64,000 nt of DNA from Haliscomenobacter sp. Its GTDB lineage: Bacteria > Bacteroidota > Bacteroidia > Chitinophagales > Saprospiraceae. The stretch spans positions 124,001 to 188,000 of the forward strand of contig JADJHZ010000002.1 of the NCBI GenBank assembly GCA_016707205.1. The letters run 5' to 3'. The notes below the pieces were generated by a model. It was not told the DNA's origin and did not search any database. It saw only the letters and a program-made list of their open reading frames with translations. Of this stretch, positions 62,532 to 64,000 are shown piece by piece. The position numbers and the translations under genes are program-made. Positions within the stretch are counted from its first letter, which is position 1. Each line of letters begins with the position of its first letter.

Positions 62532-63818
62532 ATGAAAGACCGCCAGATCATCCGGGTTATTCTGCTGGGCGTCGTTGCGATCATAGGGTTGTTAAGCCTT
62601 CAAACCTATTGGGTAACCGCTTCCTGGCGTCTGAACGAAGCCGAATTTGATGAGAAGATCCACCGGGTGCTACTCAAGGTGGCTCGCTCCATGGCCCAAC
62701 TCAACAGCGCGGAATTGCCCCAACGGGATTTGATCAAAAAGCGAAGTTCGAACTATTTTGTAGTGAATGTAGATAACGAGATTGACCCGCAAATGCTGGA
62801 GTTTTTCCTCCAGAAAGAATTGGAAGCCGCCGCGCTCAATCTCGATTTCGAATACGCGGTATACGACTGTACCTCCAACCAAATGGTCTATGGGGATTAT
62901 TGCAGTTTTGACCCCAACCGTACGCCCCCCGACCGGGCAACAGACCTTCCCGTGCACCTTGAGTTCACTTACTATTTTGGCGTCCGTTTCCCCACCAGGT
63001 TTTCCTACCTGATAGGCCTCACCAAGCTTTCCGGCATCCTCTCCGGGATTATGCTGCTTACCATTTTCTTTTTTGCCTATTCCATGATCGTCATCCTGCG
63101 GCAAAAACGGCTCACCGAGTTGCAAAAAGATTTTATCAACAACATGACCCACGAGTTCAAAACGCCCTTGGCCACTATGGAAATCGCAGCGGGGGTATTC
63201 CAACAGGCAGAAGAAGTGGCGCAAAACCCTCGCCTGGCCCGGTATGCCCATATACTCCGGGAACAAAACCAGCGGCTCACCAAACAAATTGACCGGGTGC
63301 TGCAGGTTGCCCGTTTTGAACGGAATCAATTTGAACTCCATTCCGAAGTATTGAGCCTCCACGAAGTGATCCGGGCAGTAGCCCAGGCGGAAGAATTGCG
63401 CTTCCTGGAAAAAAAAGGGATCCTGGAACTGCAGCTACAGGCCGGGCAGGATCGGGTCGTTGCCGACCGGCTCCATTTGTCCAATGTAATCCATAGCCTG
63501 TTGGACAACTCGCTCAAATATTCCGCTGCTGCTATTCGCGCCGAAATCCAAACCTCCAACGAGAACAATGCCGTCCAGGTTTTGATCGTTGATCATGGGA
63601 TTGGCATTGCTCCTGAACATCAGGCCCGGGTATTCGACAAATTTTACCGCGTCCCAACCGGAAACGTGCACAACGTCAAAGGCTTCGGCCTGGGGTTGTA
63701 CTACGTCAAAAGAATTTGCGAAGCACATGGATGGCGCGTTTCTTTAAAAAGCCAGCCGGGAGAAGGAACAACATTTCGGCTTCTGATCCCGCTTGCGCGT
63801 AAAAACCCAGGCCAATGA
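62532..63818 (+). CDS. Sensor histidine kinase
   Basis: The 428-residue protein has two membrane helices (about 7-29 and 165-189) flanking a periplasmic sensor domain of ~135 residues. The HisKA domain has N-N-M-T-H-E-F-K-T-P-L (His 207), and the HATPase domain has H-S-L-L-D-N-S-L-K-Y-S (N box), D-H-G-I-G-I (G1) and G-F-G-L-G-L (G2). Its stop overlaps the start of the response regulator gene by 4 bases (ATGA at 63815-63818). Signal unknown. Confidence 0.95.
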   Translation: MKDRQIIRVILLGVVAIIGLLSLQTYWVTASWRLNEAEFDEKIHRVLLKVARSMAQLNSAELPQRDLIKKRSSNYFVVNVDNEIDPQMLEFFLQKELEAAALNLDFEYAVYDCTSNQMVYGDYCSFDPNRTPPDRATDLPVHLEFTYYFGVRFPTRFSYLIGLTKLSGILSGIMLLTIFFFAYSMIVILRQKRLTELQKDFINNMTHEFKTPLATMEIAAGVFQQAEEVAQNPRLARYAHILREQNQRLTKQIDRVLQVARFERNQFELHSEVLSLHEVIRAVAQAEELRFLEKKGILELQLQAGQDRVVADRLHLSNVIHSLLDNSLKYSAAAIRAEIQTSNENNAVQVLIVDHGIGIAPEHQARVFDKFYRVPTGNVHNVKGFGLGLYYVKRICEAHGWRVSLKSQPGEGTTFRLLIPLARKNPGQ

Positions 63819-64000
63819 AAGCCCACCTTTTATATGTCGAAGACGATGCAGACCTGAGTTTCGTGACCCGCGACAATCTCGAGCTGCACGATTACAAAAT
63901 CACCTGCTGCGACAATGGAAAAAGCGCCCTGGATTTGATCCAGACCGCCGCCTTTGATCTTTGCATTCTGGATGTTATGCTTCCGGAAATCGACGGCTTT
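63815..64000 (+). CDS. Response regulator (cut by window end)
   Basis: The first 62 residues are the receiver domain: L-L-Y-V-E-D-D-A-D-L with the acidic pair, and D-L-C-I-L-D-V-M-L-P with the phospho-acceptor Asp at the D of L-D-V-M. It starts at 63815, overlapping the kinase stop by 4 bases, which indicates translational coupling. Its DNA-binding domain lies outside the window; an OmpR-type regulator is likely. Confidence 0.9.
   Translation, partial: MKAHLLYVEDDADLSFVTRDNLELHDYKITCCDNGKSALDLIQTAAFDLCILDVMLPEIDGF

Overview
The window is a chromosomal segment of a Bacteroidota bacterium, most likely of the Saprospiria (Lewinella / Phaeodactylibacter / uncultured Saprospiraceae type). Support for this: TonB-dependent and CarboxypepD_reg-like outer-membrane receptors, a type IX secretion (T9SS type A) sorting domain, the hemD-DUF4271 gene pair, DUF1648/DUF2490/DUF4271/DUF6992-type families, TAnnTTTG-type -7 promoter elements, and almost no Shine-Dalgarno signals. 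No rRNA, tRNA, CRISPR array, phage module or integrase gene was seen.

Layout. (1) 0-10 kb, ordinary higher-GC genes: end of a dienelactone hydrolase, an outer-membrane barrel receptor, a zinc-ribbon-like lipoprotein, a POT peptide transporter, DUF2490, a methyltransferase, DUF1648, DUF1697 and a ChaN/EreA-like secreted protein. (2) 10-29.3 kb, an accessory region with every gene on the minus strand. It has an AT-rich patch (10.1-13.4 kb) holding an effector-associated-domain (EAD11-like) protein, small membrane proteins and a frameshifted unknown. A mosaic of small lower-GC genes follows (lipoprotein hydrolase, VOC proteins, GNAT, MerB-like, porin, erythromycin-esterase-like, propeller lipoprotein, AraC+SDR, PLP lyase, DUF2177, TspO-like), with attC-like palindromes, a 95-bp dispersed palindrome, a decayed IS4-family element and gene relics. 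(3) 30-44 kb: M16 peptidase (frameshifted), a lipoprotein + TonB receptor pair, and an acetate-uptake cluster (porin, ActP-like symporter, DUF485) next to a large Cache-PAS-PAS-CBS-DUF294 signalling protein. (4) 44.7-46.9 kb: a compact array of small same-strand genes separated by three homologous ~135-bp palindromes, which looks like integron gene cassettes without an integrase (CALIN-like). (5) 46.9-64 kb, housekeeping: rocD, ABC exporter, four-helix-bundle protein, lpxD, T9SS-domain protein, thrS, OmpA-like lipoprotein, coiled-coil protein, icmF, CoA pyrophosphatase, hemD, DUF4271 and a histidine kinase / response regulator pair (the last cut by the window end).

The most distinctive features are non-coding. 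(a) Arrays of an 8-bp unit (AACCTCGY / RCGAGGTT and close variants) recur at six intergenic sites, often as inverted repeats, and two of them bracket a four-helix-bundle gene. (b) A ~135-bp attC-like family separates small genes. (c) A 94-97 bp two-stem palindrome occurs three times. (d) Another short element occurs three times, one copy carrying the IS with a visible 4-bp target duplication. Several genes carry single-base frameshifts (about 11.2, 12.9, 32.6 and 41.4 kb). These may be real decay or assembly errors, and raw reads would decide.
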